Assembly (NCBI GenBank): GCA_027049035.1
Contig: JALTVI010000018.1
Location: forward strand, 124,001 to 188,000
DNA: 64,000 nt
Origin: Sulfurovum sp.
GTDB taxonomy: Bacteria; Campylobacterota; Campylobacteria; Campylobacterales; Sulfurovaceae
Direction of reading: 5' to 3'
Part shown: positions 6,537 to 15,161 of the stretch, piece after piece
How positions within the stretch are numbered: the first letter of the stretch is position 1
Layout of the letters: every line of letters begins with the position of its first letter
The notes under the pieces: model-generated
Databases searched by the model: none
Told to the model about the DNA's origin: nothing
The model's input: the letters and a program-made list of their open reading frames with translations, nothing else
Translations under genes and position numbers: made by a program

Positions 6537-8747
6537 CTAATGATGAAAAAGGCTCCCGCTTGTATTTTCTAATACATATCCCATATTCTTATATGCTTTG
6601 GAGCGTTTAGCGAAACTGGCACGCAGCATAGGCATAAATTCATCTACAAAATCTACGGCAATACACTGTTGTCCTCTTCTTCCAATGCGTCCTAGATACT
6701 GTATCACACGCCCAGAAAAAGATACTGGCATCGTAAAGACTATAGTATCCAAATGTGAAAAATCAATTCCCTCACCAATATAGCTGCTGGTTGAAAGAAT
6801 GATTCTGGCATCTTGTGCCTCTTTTATTGCAGCCTTTTGTATCTTTTGGCTCAAACCACCATGCAGCAGCACGGAATAAATATCTTTTGCATCAAGCATA
6901 TGATAAAGAATATTCAGATGCTCTATACGGTCACTAAGAATAAGGATATTACGATCTGAGAGCTTTTGTATTTCAGCCACAATAAGGCTATTTCGGACTT
7001 CATCCTCTGCCAGTTCATTTAAAATCGAAGAAAAATCTTCATACATCGATTCAAACTCTGTCTGAATTGTAATAAGTCTATGAGTCTGTGACCGTTTCTG
7101 TTTTTTTTCAAACCCGATCTCCCCGCACTGCATGAACATAATCGGGTGCATTCCATCCTGACGTATTGGTGTGGCACTAAGCCCCAGCAAATATTTACCC
7201 CTAAAACGCTTGAGCGGTACCTCAAACGATACAGCAGGGATATGGTGCACTTCATCAACAATGACTTGAGTATACTCTTCTATGAGTTCCGGTCTGTTTT
7301 TGAGTGATTGTAGTGTTGCTACATCAATCATGGATGAAATCCGTTTCTTGCCTTTACCCAGTTGTCCGATCTCTTTTGAATCGATTTCAAAGTACTCACT
7401 CAGTCTTTTAACCCACTGCTCCAGCAGCGTTGTTTTGTGTACCAAGATCAATGTATTGACACTCCGCTTAGAGATGATGGCTGAAGCGATAGCAGTTTTG
7501 CCAAATCCTGGTGGTGCGATCAGTACTCCATAGTCTCTGCTTAGAAGGGCATGAAAGGCATCTATCTGCTCTTCTCTCAATTTTAAATAAAACTTTTTTT
7601 TCTTGATGGAGTGGACTGGTCGTTTGTCTTCAATTGTGAGCATAGCACCGTACTTGTTAAAGAACTGCTGTATTTTGGCAATAAGTCCTCTTGGCAGAAT
7701 AATATACCGCTCATTAAGATCATAAGAGGTAATCACCCGTGGCGTATTGTAGGTTGACTTACGCAGGCTTTGTCTGATATAAAACTCCGGGTTTGTAAAG
7801 GATGCCATACGTTGCAATCGATTCATTACCTCTTTTGTTAATTGTGTTTTTTCAATATAGAGTGCATCATAAAGTACGGCTTTGGTATATTTTGGAAAAA
7901 CCAGGGGTTTCTCCTCTTTAACATCCCACGGCATGAGATTTGACTGACCGTTGGTCATATGAACTGCATGTGTTTTTAAAATAGTGTTTAGCTTTTGCGT
8001 AGAAATGCGTTCTGCATTTCGAAGTATCAACCACTGGTCATCATAGGGTATCAGTGTGTCTACATCAACAAAGATGGTCTTGTTCTCACTTCGTGATCCA
8101 TAATGAAGCGGCAGGGCAATCAGGTTGCCAAGTGCATCCGGTGCAACAAAGTCTTGATTGGGGAACATGCGATCATAGCTTTTCATGTCGATACCGCTGC
8201 TAACATCCATCGCCCTTGTAAGTATCAAATCCCCAAGACGCCTTACATCAACTGCTCTTACAAGGGTGTCAAAGAAGTACCAGATATGTATGCCGTTCCC
8301 TGATTTTGATATTTCGAAAAGTGGTGAAAGCTGTAACTTTTGGGAGACGGCATGAATCGCTCGGGCATCTTCCACAAAGCTCTTTTTATCCAGATCAAGC
8401 ACCAGAAACTTTGCCATCACCTGATCAACGACAGCATAGGTGCCAAGTCGTATTTTCCCCTCCAAATGTTTTCGGATCACATCAGGCGTAAGGGGCTTGT
8501 AATCTGTACCCTTGTATGTATAGGTTTGGGGAAAGTACCCTTTCTTGGTACCATCTCTCTTTACCCAGTACTGCGCATAAACATCTTCTCGTCCGACAAA
8601 GAGCGACTTGAAGAGTGCTATTTTCTCCTCTTTGCTTAGTACAGAATATTTGGATATCTGTTGTTTTATTGCCCTGATTTCCGCTTCGATGATAGCTTTT
8701 TGTGACTCAAGTGCTTTGAGTTTTTGATAGAGTGTATCTACTTGCAT
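6537..8747 (-). CDS. TOTE-type archaeo-eukaryotic primase fused to superfamily 2 helicase
   Basis: A 736-residue two-domain protein. The N-terminal part (about 40-250) matches the AEP primase domain of TOTE conflict systems: the catalytic DxD is LDLDK (Asp118, Asp120), the sxH-like motif is SGNGIHIW (His154), and SYDRMFPNQD with GNLIALPL follows at about 190-214. The C-terminal part (about 390-736) is an SF2 helicase with Walker A PPGFGKT (412-418), DEVHH (498-502), SAT (524-526) and motif VI near YLGRIGRRGQQ. A predicted coiled coil occupies residues 1-35. TOTE systems are predicted, from comparative genomics, to act in conflict between mobile elements and hosts. No transposase or ORC-like partner is nearby, so it may be a stand-alone form. 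The only close partner is the ATPase downstream. Confidence 0.85.
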   Translation of the reverse strand: MQVDTLYQKLKALESQKAIIEAEIRAIKQQISKYSVLSKEEKIALFKSLFVGREDVYAQYWVKRDGTKKGYFPQTYTYKGTDYKPLTPDVIRKHLEGKIRLGTYAVVDQVMAKFLVLDLDKKSFVEDARAIHAVSQKLQLSPLFEISKSGNGIHIWYFFDTLVRAVDVRRLGDLILTRAMDVSSGIDMKSYDRMFPNQDFVAPDALGNLIALPLHYGSRSENKTIFVDVDTLIPYDDQWLILRNAERISTQKLNTILKTHAVHMTNGQSNLMPWDVKEEKPLVFPKYTKAVLYDALYIEKTQLTKEVMNRLQRMASFTNPEFYIRQSLRKSTYNTPRVITSYDLNERYIILPRGLIAKIQQFFNKYGAMLTIEDKRPVHSIKKKKFYLKLREEQIDAFHALLSRDYGVLIAPPGFGKTAIASAIISKRSVNTLILVHKTTLLEQWVKRLSEYFEIDSKEIGQLGKGKKRISSMIDVATLQSLKNRPELIEEYTQVIVDEVHHIPAVSFEVPLKRFRGKYLLGLSATPIRQDGMHPIMFMQCGEIGFEKKQKRSQTHRLITIQTEFESMYEDFSSILNELAEDEVRNSLIVAEIQKLSDRNILILSDRIEHLNILYHMLDAKDIYSVLLHGGLSQKIQKAAIKEAQDARIILSTSSYIGEGIDFSHLDTIVFTMPVSFSGRVIQYLGRIGRRGQQCIAVDFVDEFMPMLRASFAKRSKAYKNMGYVLENTSGSLFHH

Positions 8748-8756
8748 ACAATTATA

Positions 8757-8790
8757 TCAGTATAAAAACCTAAATAGCCACAAAGGTATT
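8757..8790 (-). pseudogene. 3'-end remnant of a second ATPase copy
   Basis: A minus-strand read gives PLWLFRFLY followed by a stop; the intact ATPase at 5237-6424 ends PLWLFGFLY and stop. The 34 bp align almost base for base with 5237-5270. Upstream codons soon reach stops. It shows that an ATPase gene once ended 9 nt before the primase-helicase start, so the two genes probably formed a unit. Confidence 0.6.
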
Positions 8791-9013
8791 TTACACTACT
8801 TTTATCCAGCATAGCGCCTCTTTTTGTAAGTGTTTATGGTCATTTACAATTTTAACAGTTTTTTTACTTTGTAAATGCTTATATACATATACACTATACC
8901 AGAAGCTGAATCGGTTTTCGAGATTTGGTTAGCAATAGGTTAGCAAAGTATTTTTGAGATTTTTGTAAAATCGCTTGAAAGCTCGATGATATCAGTGTTT
9001 GTGAAGATTGTAA
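8791..9013. other. Gene-free AT-rich stretch left of the island core
   Basis: No gene is seen. It contains GGTTAGCAATAGGTTAGCAA at 8928-8947, about 80 bp left of the core at 9014. A matching element (GGTTGGAAATAGGTTGGAA) stands at the same distance left of the right core at 29801. Confidence 0.5.
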
Positions 9014-9040
9014 AAAATGGATGGCCGGGAGAGGGGGATT
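9014..9040. repeat. Left attachment core (attL) of the island
   Basis: Copy of the 3' end of tRNA-Ser(UGA), including the CCA, discriminator, acceptor strand and part of the T arm, without the rest of the tRNA. Identical over 27 bp to 29801-29827. Confidence 0.88.
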
Positions 9041-9333
9041 TGTCGAGTTTATTTTATTCGGCTTCAGTCATAGTTTTTCATAGGTATTCACATTTAGCTT
9101 TATTTCGGGATCATGGGCTCTTATGAGCTTTAACTGCATTATCATATTCATTCAATCATATTCAAATTTTGTCTTATTTATTCTTTTTATGTTGGAATAT
9201 GTTGGAAAAAGTGTTACCTTGAGTTTGTCATATTCGTTCATACTTTATCATACATTATCAGCCTTATAAAAACAAAAAAACGCTTAAGAAATTCTCTTCT
9301 ATCATGGTTATATATCATATCCAAGGATAACTA
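9041..9333. promoter_or_regulatory. Integrase upstream region with repeated arm-like motifs
   Basis: TCATATTC occurs three times (9142, 9156, 9228) with related ATCATACATT motifs near 9247, and a 10-bp direct repeat TATGTTGGAA occurs at 9189 and 9199. Such short repeats beside an att core are typical of integrase arm-type or excisionase sites; this role is inferred. Confidence 0.45.
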
Positions 9334-10446
9334 ATGAGTAAATCAAAACAGAGAATAAAAACCAAATATACAGGTGTGTTTTATCGTGAATCAATTACCA
9401 ATGGTAAAACAGATAAAACATTTTATGTAGTATATCGTGATCAGGGAAAAGTAAAAGAATATAAGGTTGGTAAGTTCAGTGAAGGTATGCGGGTTGAGAG
9501 AGCCAATGCAATCAGGATTTCAATTATTAATAGTGTACGTTTAGGATCAGATGCTCCAGATATATTAGGCAGATCCAAGAAAAAAGTAGTGACCTTTGAT
9601 GAAGTTGCCATGCAATATTTTAAAACCAAGGAGCTTCACAATAAAACAAATGCGCAGGCTAAAAGTAAATACAAGAGTCAGTTGAAGCCTTATATAGGGC
9701 ATAAAGACTTAAATAATATTACAAAAAAAGATGTATTACATATTCAAGCTGAAATGGCAAAAACAAAAGCACCCAAAACAGTAAATCAATATATTCAATT
9801 CATACGTACAATTTTTTACTATGCGATGGAAGAAGAGTTGTATAGCGGAAAAAATCCTGCGAAAGGAGTAAAAGAGCAAAAAGTTGATAATAGGCGTGAA
9901 AGATTTTTAACCGTAGATGAAGTCAAGCTTTTATTAAAAACTGTAAAAAAGGATCACCAGCTTTATCTTTTCACACTACTTTCATTATCAACAGGCTCTA
10001 GATCAGGAGGTATTCTAAGTATTACAAAAAAAGATGTGGAAATTAGTAATTCCGTTTTACAAATTAAAGATTCAAAAAATAATTCAACCTATGCAGGTTT
10101 TTTTAATGGAGAACTCCAACAAATTCTTGCAAATGAAATAAAAGATTTAAAAAAGAATGACTCAATTATTACACTTCCGCCAAGAACTTTAAGGCGGAAA
10201 ATGAAAAAAGTACTTGATCGTCTCTTTAATGAAGGACTGGAAAAAGATGATCGAAAAAATAGGGTTGTAATCCATACTTTAAGACATACATTCGCAAGTC
10301 AATTAGCAATTAATGGTACACCCATATATACAATACAGAAACTTTTGAATCATAAAGATATTAAGCAGACGCAACGATATGCTAAACTTGCACCAGATAG
10401 TGGGATGGACATGGTTCGGTCAATGATGAAGAATTATTTTGAATAG
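9334..10446 (+). CDS. int: Tyrosine integrase of the island
   Basis: Site-specific recombinase of 370 residues. It has an N-terminal arm-binding-like region (1-80), a SAM-like core-binding domain (about 85-180) and a catalytic domain (about 190-365). Catalytic residues seen are Arg223 (GSRSGG), His314 and Arg317 in HTLRHTF, His340 and Tyr349 (TQRYAKL). An AAGGA site precedes the ATG. It lies 294 bp inside the left core, and its product is expected to recombine the tRNA-Ser core sequences to insert and excise the island. No separate excisionase was recognised nearby. Confidence 0.95.
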   Translation: MSKSKQRIKTKYTGVFYRESITNGKTDKTFYVVYRDQGKVKEYKVGKFSEGMRVERANAIRISIINSVRLGSDAPDILGRSKKKVVTFDEVAMQYFKTKELHNKTNAQAKSKYKSQLKPYIGHKDLNNITKKDVLHIQAEMAKTKAPKTVNQYIQFIRTIFYYAMEEELYSGKNPAKGVKEQKVDNRRERFLTVDEVKLLLKTVKKDHQLYLFTLLSLSTGSRSGGILSITKKDVEISNSVLQIKDSKNNSTYAGFFNGELQQILANEIKDLKKNDSIITLPPRTLRRKMKKVLDRLFNEGLEKDDRKNRVVIHTLRHTFASQLAINGTPIYTIQKLLNHKDIKQTQRYAKLAPDSGMDMVRSMMKNYFE

Positions 10447-10876
10447 AAATAAGATAACTATTTTAAAAATGATATGTAAGATAGTGCTAAAACTGTAAAG
10501 TCCTCTGTAAACTTTTGTAAACTAGTCTGTAAAATAAATAAATTTATTTTTTTGTATTTTACAGCAGCAGGCCTAGTATTAGGAGGGTATTCAAATAGAC
10601 CAAGGTATAAGGAAACGGGTATTTTTTTAAAATGTCTTCAAAAGATTGCTGCCCCACTCTTCCCTTTACACTTAAAACCTGTTACTATTTTCATATGTTT
10701 TATAGATGACCTATATCTTAAAATAGGGTTCATGGTGAAAGTTACACCATCTTCACCGATGTCCTAAATAAAATGGGCGATTAGCACGACTAGAGTGAAA
10801 GATCAACTTGGGATGCTACAAGGTTCAAGAGCAGATTGACTTAACTGAAAATTACCCAATAAGGGACAAAAATAAC
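10447..10876. other. Spacer between the two recombinase genes
   Basis: No convincing gene. TGTAAA recurs four times between about 10493 and 10535 at irregular 10-15 bp spacing, possibly protein-binding repeats. A small hairpin ATGGTG/CACCAT lies near 10731-10749. A 71-codon open frame at 10552-10767 has no good RBS and no recognisable family. Confidence 0.4.
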
Positions 10877-11800
10877 ATGAGAGGAAGTGTATATTATCAG
10901 ACATCACAGTTAGCAAAACAGATCTTCGTTGAAGGTGCTAAAAAATATGAGAAGACAGACCCTAATCATGATCATTATCAATGTGTCTCCTCCTATAAAA
11001 CCATGGAGTCCTACAGAAATGTTTGGAACAACTTTGGAAACTACCTAAAAGAGCACTGGAAACTCAAAGACTTTGAACAAATCACTACTGAACATGTGGA
11101 TGCCTATATCTCTTACAAGATCGAATATTACCCTTCTACACAATACCTCGAAAAGATAGTTTCTGCCCTTGGTAAACTTGAAATCGCATTGGAGAAGTTC
11201 TCTCTCAATATCAAAGGAAAATACAAGGAATACAACTTTGAGATACGGAAAAACAAACTTCATTATGCAAAAGTACAAAATCTTGTAGCAGATGGCTACC
11301 ACAACAGGGTTTATGCCAATCCAGAAAAGATAATTAACAGCTTGAGTCAGTTCAAACATAGAATTGCAGGGGCCATACAATACCTTGGAGGTGCTCGCAG
11401 TGAAGGGGTGACGCTCATCAAACCCGACCAGGTCCATCGTGCAGATACCCCTGATGAAATGGAAAACTTTTTAACCCATATTATCATTACCAAGGAAAAA
11501 GGTGGAAAGGAAGGGGCTGTATGGATCAATGTTAATGTTTATAATGCTTTAATGAATCATTTTGAGGAGCATAACGGCATCTTTAGAGTTTCCTATCCTG
11601 AATATGCAAAAGATATACGTCAAACTTGCTTATGTTTGGGCATCTCTCCTCATGGCTCACATGGCTTCAGGTGGACTTTTGCTCAACGTAGAGTCAGAGC
11701 ATACCAAAATCATGGATACAGTTATGAACAGGCACTCCAGGGGGTCAGCTGGGAGATGAAGCATTTTAGGGCCAGTATTACTGAGCATTATTTGGGATAA
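10877..11800 (+). CDS. Second tyrosine-recombinase-like protein
   Basis: About 307 residues. The N-terminal half resembles a SAM-like core-binding domain (YKTMESYRNVWNNFGNYL). The C-terminal half carries a candidate catalytic set: Arg in GARSEGV, His and Arg in HGFRWTF, a WEMKH segment and a terminal Tyr in EHYLG. It is clearly different from the island integrase. I prefer the ATG at 10877 (AAGGGA about 10 nt upstream) over 10808, which would add 23 residues. It could be a plasmid-type resolvase, a second integrase from a nested element, or an accessory recombinase. Activity is not certain because spacing between motifs is compressed. Confidence 0.75.
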   Translation: MRGSVYYQTSQLAKQIFVEGAKKYEKTDPNHDHYQCVSSYKTMESYRNVWNNFGNYLKEHWKLKDFEQITTEHVDAYISYKIEYYPSTQYLEKIVSALGKLEIALEKFSLNIKGKYKEYNFEIRKNKLHYAKVQNLVADGYHNRVYANPEKIINSLSQFKHRIAGAIQYLGGARSEGVTLIKPDQVHRADTPDEMENFLTHIIITKEKGGKEGAVWINVNVYNALMNHFEEHNGIFRVSYPEYAKDIRQTCLCLGISPHGSHGFRWTFAQRRVRAYQNHGYSYEQALQGVSWEMKHFRASITEHYLG

Positions 11801-11893
11801 ATATGCAGGCTTTAAATGCACTAAAAAATAGTCCATTCAGCTCACGCACCAATTTTTAAATAGAGTCAGATTAGTACTCTTCACTGCTCATGG

Positions 11894-12367
11894 CTACATA
11901 CTAAGCAATCTTAAGGTGTGTGTATGCGATCGGCAACCAGTCGAAGAACCCAATGAACATGACTTGTCAAAAAGAAATAACGCTTTTTTATAATTAATAG
12001 GAACACCTTTCCCAGTCGCATGCATTAAGCCAGCTAAGCTACAACCATTCGCATTGTTATATTTACATGATAACTCATAATATGTTAGTGCTTTACTATA
12101 ATTAGCAGGGAAATCCAATCCCTTCTCATATATGTAGCCTACACCGAAACATCCAAGGCCATTTTTGTATTTGCAGGCTATGTCATAATATTCATAAGCC
12201 ATCCTGAAATTTTTTTCATTAAGATATACATCACCAAGATCCATACAAACAGTATCATTTCCATGCATACAGGCTCGCTCCTGTATCACTATAGGGTCTT
12301 GAGAAAACAATTCACCCGATAAAATAAAAGTGGAACAAAACAAAAAGAAAGATATATACTTCAACAT
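11894..12367 (-). CDS. Secreted Sel1/Hcp-like cysteine-rich repeat protein, probably shortened
   Basis: 157 residues with a signal peptide (about 1-22) followed by helical repeats, each carrying two Cys seven residues apart (CMHGNDTVC, CKYKNGLGC, CKYNNANGC, CSLGSSTGC). This is the arrangement of Helicobacter cysteine-rich Hcp proteins, where each pair forms a disulphide. The role is periplasmic or secreted and not specifically known. The last dozen residues (SHTHTLRLLSM) do not continue the repeat, so the 3' end may be frameshifted or truncated. It starts 9 nt after the stop of the lipoprotein gene upstream and is probably co-transcribed with it. Confidence 0.75.
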   Translation of the reverse strand: MLKYISFFLFCSTFILSGELFSQDPIVIQERACMHGNDTVCMDLGDVYLNEKNFRMAYEYYDIACKYKNGLGCFGVGYIYEKGLDFPANYSKALTYYELSCKYNNANGCSLAGLMHATGKGVPINYKKALFLFDKSCSLGSSTGCRSHTHTLRLLSM

Positions 12368-12376
12368 AAGTACAAC

Positions 12377-13045
12377 CTAATAAGTATTATATTTTGCAAT
12401 AGCCGCATTAGTACATTTATTAATTGCTAAATTTTTGTGATCTGGATATTCTAAACCTGCTTTTTTACATTCTTTTCGTATATAGCTTAAAGCTTTAGAA
12501 CGATTATGTCCATATCTTCCAATAGCTATTGTTCCATATATATTGCCCATTGATGAAGCACCAGCAGCAACAAGGTAAGAAGCATTTGCACCATATGATG
12601 CTTTTATGTTCGTGTTATTTGACTTTATAATACTTTCATTTTTAGCAACTACAGTTTTCCTCTGTACAGTAAGTGTAAGTTTCATTTCATCAAGGTACCC
12701 CTGATATTTGTTGGGAGATACACGGTTTAAGAAGATCGGAGGTGAATAAATAATATGTTTAATCAGGATAGCAATGTCCCCTTTCTTGTTAATAAAATAA
12801 CGGCCAAAATATGACTTTCTTCCATTTTTTCTACTGATCGAGTACAAGTCATTTGTAGTCGAGCCAATTAGATAATAGTTCTTTTTTTTCCCATCAGCCA
12901 TAAACTCAAGTTTATCTGACTTGGAAAATATAACCTTTGTAAACCACTGACTATTCACTTTAGATTTTGGTGTATCTAGTTGCTTATTTATTGTTCCACA
13001 GCCCATAATAAGAAAGGATATTAAAATTGATATTATTAATTTCAT
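12377..13045 (-). CDS. Predicted lipoprotein of unknown function
   Basis: 222 residues, with a type II signal peptide whose lipobox is LIMGCG (Cys16). The mature part is rich in Lys, Asn and Ser with several beta-like stretches, and a short Ala/Gly-rich segment (ASYLVAAGASSMG) lies near residues 153-165. No family is recognised. It is the first gene of a two-gene unit with the cysteine-rich repeat protein and is encoded inside the island. Confidence 0.65.
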   Translation of the reverse strand: MKLIISILISFLIMGCGTINKQLDTPKSKVNSQWFTKVIFSKSDKLEFMADGKKKNYYLIGSTTNDLYSISRKNGRKSYFGRYFINKKGDIAILIKHIIYSPPIFLNRVSPNKYQGYLDEMKLTLTVQRKTVVAKNESIIKSNNTNIKASYGANASYLVAAGASSMGNIYGTIAIGRYGHNRSKALSYIRKECKKAGLEYPDHKNLAINKCTNAAIAKYNTY

Positions 13046-13428
13046 AATTCTCGCCTAATAAAAAGTTCAAAAATTTTAGCAAAAGAAAACTTTAAGTTTA
13101 TAGATAAGGGAAGGATTATCAAAATCAAAAATATACTATGTTTCGTTTATGATCGTATAAAATAAAGCAGAGGAGGGTAGAGAAATATTAGTATATTGTT
13201 GTATTGCAACATGTAAAGCTTTTAGTCACTTTCCAAATTAGAGTAAGTTGAAATTATCGTTCATGTTTTTAGCTATTTGACAATTTGATATATCTAAGCA
13301 AAAATCATAAAATAATGATAAAATATTTAGAAAGAATGGATTATGTCATTTTGTTTTATTCAAATCAGAACTACCAATAAAAGGCGGCCATATATCATGG
13401 TATTCCACATTCTAGGAGACAGGCTATC
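13046..13428. other. Intergenic region between divergent island genes
   Basis: AT-rich 383 bp. It must hold the promoters for the leftward lipoprotein unit and the rightward membrane protein (RBS AGGAGA at about 13412). No gene is seen. Confidence 0.5.
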
Positions 13429-13812
13429 ATGACCGTATTTGGGGCTATACTGGGATTAACCATACTTGGTGGCTTTGTCTATGGTGTTATTAAGCTAAAT
13501 GCCTATAGTGAGGTGACATACGGCTATACCCCGGTAAATATGATAAATATACTACTGGGGTTTATTCCCTGGGCAATTATTGTTGCAGGTATCTATGGTG
13601 AAAATCACGGAGAAGCAGACTCGCTTGCCTTAGGAATCTTCTTTGCTGCGATCGCAGCAATCTTCATTTTTCGTGGTGTTGCCAAAAAGACATCTGTAAG
13701 CATAGCTATCGCAACGGTGTTTTTCGTGATGACGATCAACATTGCTATACTTTTACTAGCAATGGGTGAAGAAGCGCGCCGAACCAATAATTACTATTAT
13801 GACGATGATTAA
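13429..13812 (+). CDS. Small four-helix membrane protein, unknown
   Basis: 127 residues with four hydrophobic segments (about 4-22, 37-55, 66-84, 92-112) and an acidic/Tyr tail (NNYYYDDD). AGGAGA precedes the ATG. No family is recognised. The next gene begins 18 nt downstream with its own strong RBS, so the two are likely co-transcribed. Confidence 0.6.
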   Translation: MTVFGAILGLTILGGFVYGVIKLNAYSEVTYGYTPVNMINILLGFIPWAIIVAGIYGENHGEADSLALGIFFAAIAAIFIFRGVAKKTSVSIAIATVFFVMTINIAILLLAMGEEARRTNNYYYDDD

Positions 13813-13830
13813 GCTGAAGGAGAAAAACAG

Positions 13831-14073
13831 ATGAAAAAAATATTTTCTTACAAAAATAGTGCCTATGGCTACGAAGTGATTAATGGTGAAGTCTGTACCA
13901 GAAAACTTCCAAGTTCAAAGCAAAAGGATGTTGAGACAATGGGCATATTTCTGGAAAAGATGATTTGTGAAACCACAACAAACGCAGTCTTTGAAGATAT
14001 TTTGGACGAACTCAAATATATGCGTGAGTCACAAGAAGAAGATGAGTTCCGAGATCTTGAAAAACTTCATTAG
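13831..14073 (+). CDS. Small soluble protein, unknown
   Basis: 80 residues, acidic C-terminal helix (ESQEEDEFRDLEKL), no recognised domain. GAAGGAG lies 9 nt before the ATG. It is paired with the membrane protein upstream, and its function is unknown. Confidence 0.55.
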   Translation: MKKIFSYKNSAYGYEVINGEVCTRKLPSSKQKDVETMGIFLEKMICETTTNAVFEDILDELKYMRESQEEDEFRDLEKLH

Positions 14074-14096
14074 CTAACCAAAAGTCCCATACTGCT

Positions 14097-14210
14097 TTAC
14101 TTTGTTTTGCTCTTGCAACTCATAAAATCATTAATTGATTTAAGAAACCAGAGAATCGCCCCTGTAAACACTATAGTTCCAACAAGAGCTATTATTTCAT
14201 TTATAGACAT
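14097..14210 (-). CDS. 37-residue single-pass membrane peptide (candidate)
   Basis: The minus strand reads ATG at 14210, then about 20 hydrophobic residues (IIALVGTIVFTGAILWFL) followed by a Lys-rich tail, and a stop at 14097-14099. The size and topology resemble small membrane toxins or regulatory peptides, but no RBS is convincing and no antitoxin RNA was identified. Low-to-moderate support. Confidence 0.35.
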   Translation of the reverse strand: MSINEIIALVGTIVFTGAILWFLKSINDFMSCKSKTK

Positions 14211-14318
14211 TTTACAACTTTTTTGCACATTTTATCATATAATAAAACAAAAGGGTTTGCATATTTTATTTAGCTACTAATTTAGTAGGATGAACTACAA
14301 CCTTGATGGTACAGAAGT

Positions 14319-14349
14319 TGCATGACTTGCCTATTGAGCCAGTCATGCA
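14319..14349. repeat. 9-bp inverted repeat
   Basis: TGCATGACT and its complement AGTCATGCA with a 13-bp loop, in a gene-free stretch between converging small genes. No T-tract follows, so it is a weak terminator candidate or a binding site. Confidence 0.45.
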
Positions 14350-14430
14350 TAGTGAGTGTATAAAAAATGATAATATTGCTGTCTTGTAAGTCTTAACTTA
14401 TCAAGAGTCATAATTAACACATTCTATAAC

Positions 14431-14676
14431 TTACTTTTTATTTTTTTCGATTTCTTTCTCAATGAACTTCGCTGCAGCCATATTTAGCCAAAATTTTTCT
14501 GCCTTATAGTCGGGAGGGTATTTCTTACTTATTTTTTCCAATCTAAGCATCCTTTTAGGCTCTTTTCTGCGCGCTAGTGCACGATCTATCATTCTACCAA
14601 GAATGGGGCGAACTATGGTTAGTGTGACTATGGTAGCAATAGCAACACTAATAACTATTGTAACTGGTGATAACAT
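14431..14676 (-). CDS. Small membrane protein, unknown
   Basis: 81 residues with one N-terminal membrane segment (about 3-23) and a very basic cytoplasmic tail. AAAGG precedes the ATG at 14676. It is third in a tight minus-strand trio with 15154-15570 and 14679-15161. No family recognised. Confidence 0.5.
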   Translation of the reverse strand: MLSPVTIVISVAIATIVTLTIVRPILGRMIDRALARRKEPKRMLRLEKISKKYPPDYKAEKFWLNMAAAKFIEKEIEKNKK

Positions 14677-14678
14677 TA

Positions 14679-15161
14679 TTAACCTTTCATTTTTTTAATA
14701 AACGTCGCAACATATGAATGTGACACCTCTAGTCGATGATATCGATATAAGAAATTTGAAATTTGTCGATATGATAGGCCTTCTTGATCTTTTAGTACTA
14801 ATATTTTATTTTTAAGATTTAATAATTTGTCCCATTTATCACTATCTATGTGTTTTTTGAATTGTTTTGCCTGCATAGATGTGGGGTTTTTTACGCTGTA
14901 TATATTTTGTGACCTATTTTTTCCTTTTTGCATTTTCAGCAAATCATAGATTTCACGGGCAGCAAGAGTGCAAGCAGCTAAATAAAGTAGCGACTGGTTC
15001 TCGTCTTTGTATTTGCTTAACTCAAAATAATATTTTTTTTGTAAGACAAATGCCTCTAACTGAAGCTCTTCGCTCTGCCGAAAAAGCCAACGAAGTTTTT
15101 TTTGTCGTTGTTCTTGAGAAAGCTTGACATATTTGTCAAGCTTTTTGTTCAAATTATCCAT
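14679..15161 (-). CDS. Basic helical protein with possible C-terminal helix-turn-helix
   Basis: 160 residues, strongly basic. The C-terminal segment (LSYRQISNFLYRYHRLEVSH, about 132-151) reads like a helix-turn-helix seen in mobilisation and replication accessory proteins. The start overlaps the end of the upstream gene by 8 nt and the next gene follows after 2 nt, so the three are translationally linked. A role in mobilisation or element maintenance is a guess from context. Confidence 0.5.
   Translation of the reverse strand: MDNLNKKLDKYVKLSQEQRQKKLRWLFRQSEELQLEAFVLQKKYYFELSKYKDENQSLLYLAACTLAAREIYDLLKMQKGKNRSQNIYSVKNPTSMQAKQFKKHIDSDKWDKLLNLKNKILVLKDQEGLSYRQISNFLYRYHRLEVSHSYVATFIKKMKG

Noticed and set aside
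10552-10767. 71-codon open frame between the recombinases
   Set aside because: No ribosome-binding site, odd composition, no family resemblance, and a likely regulatory spacer.
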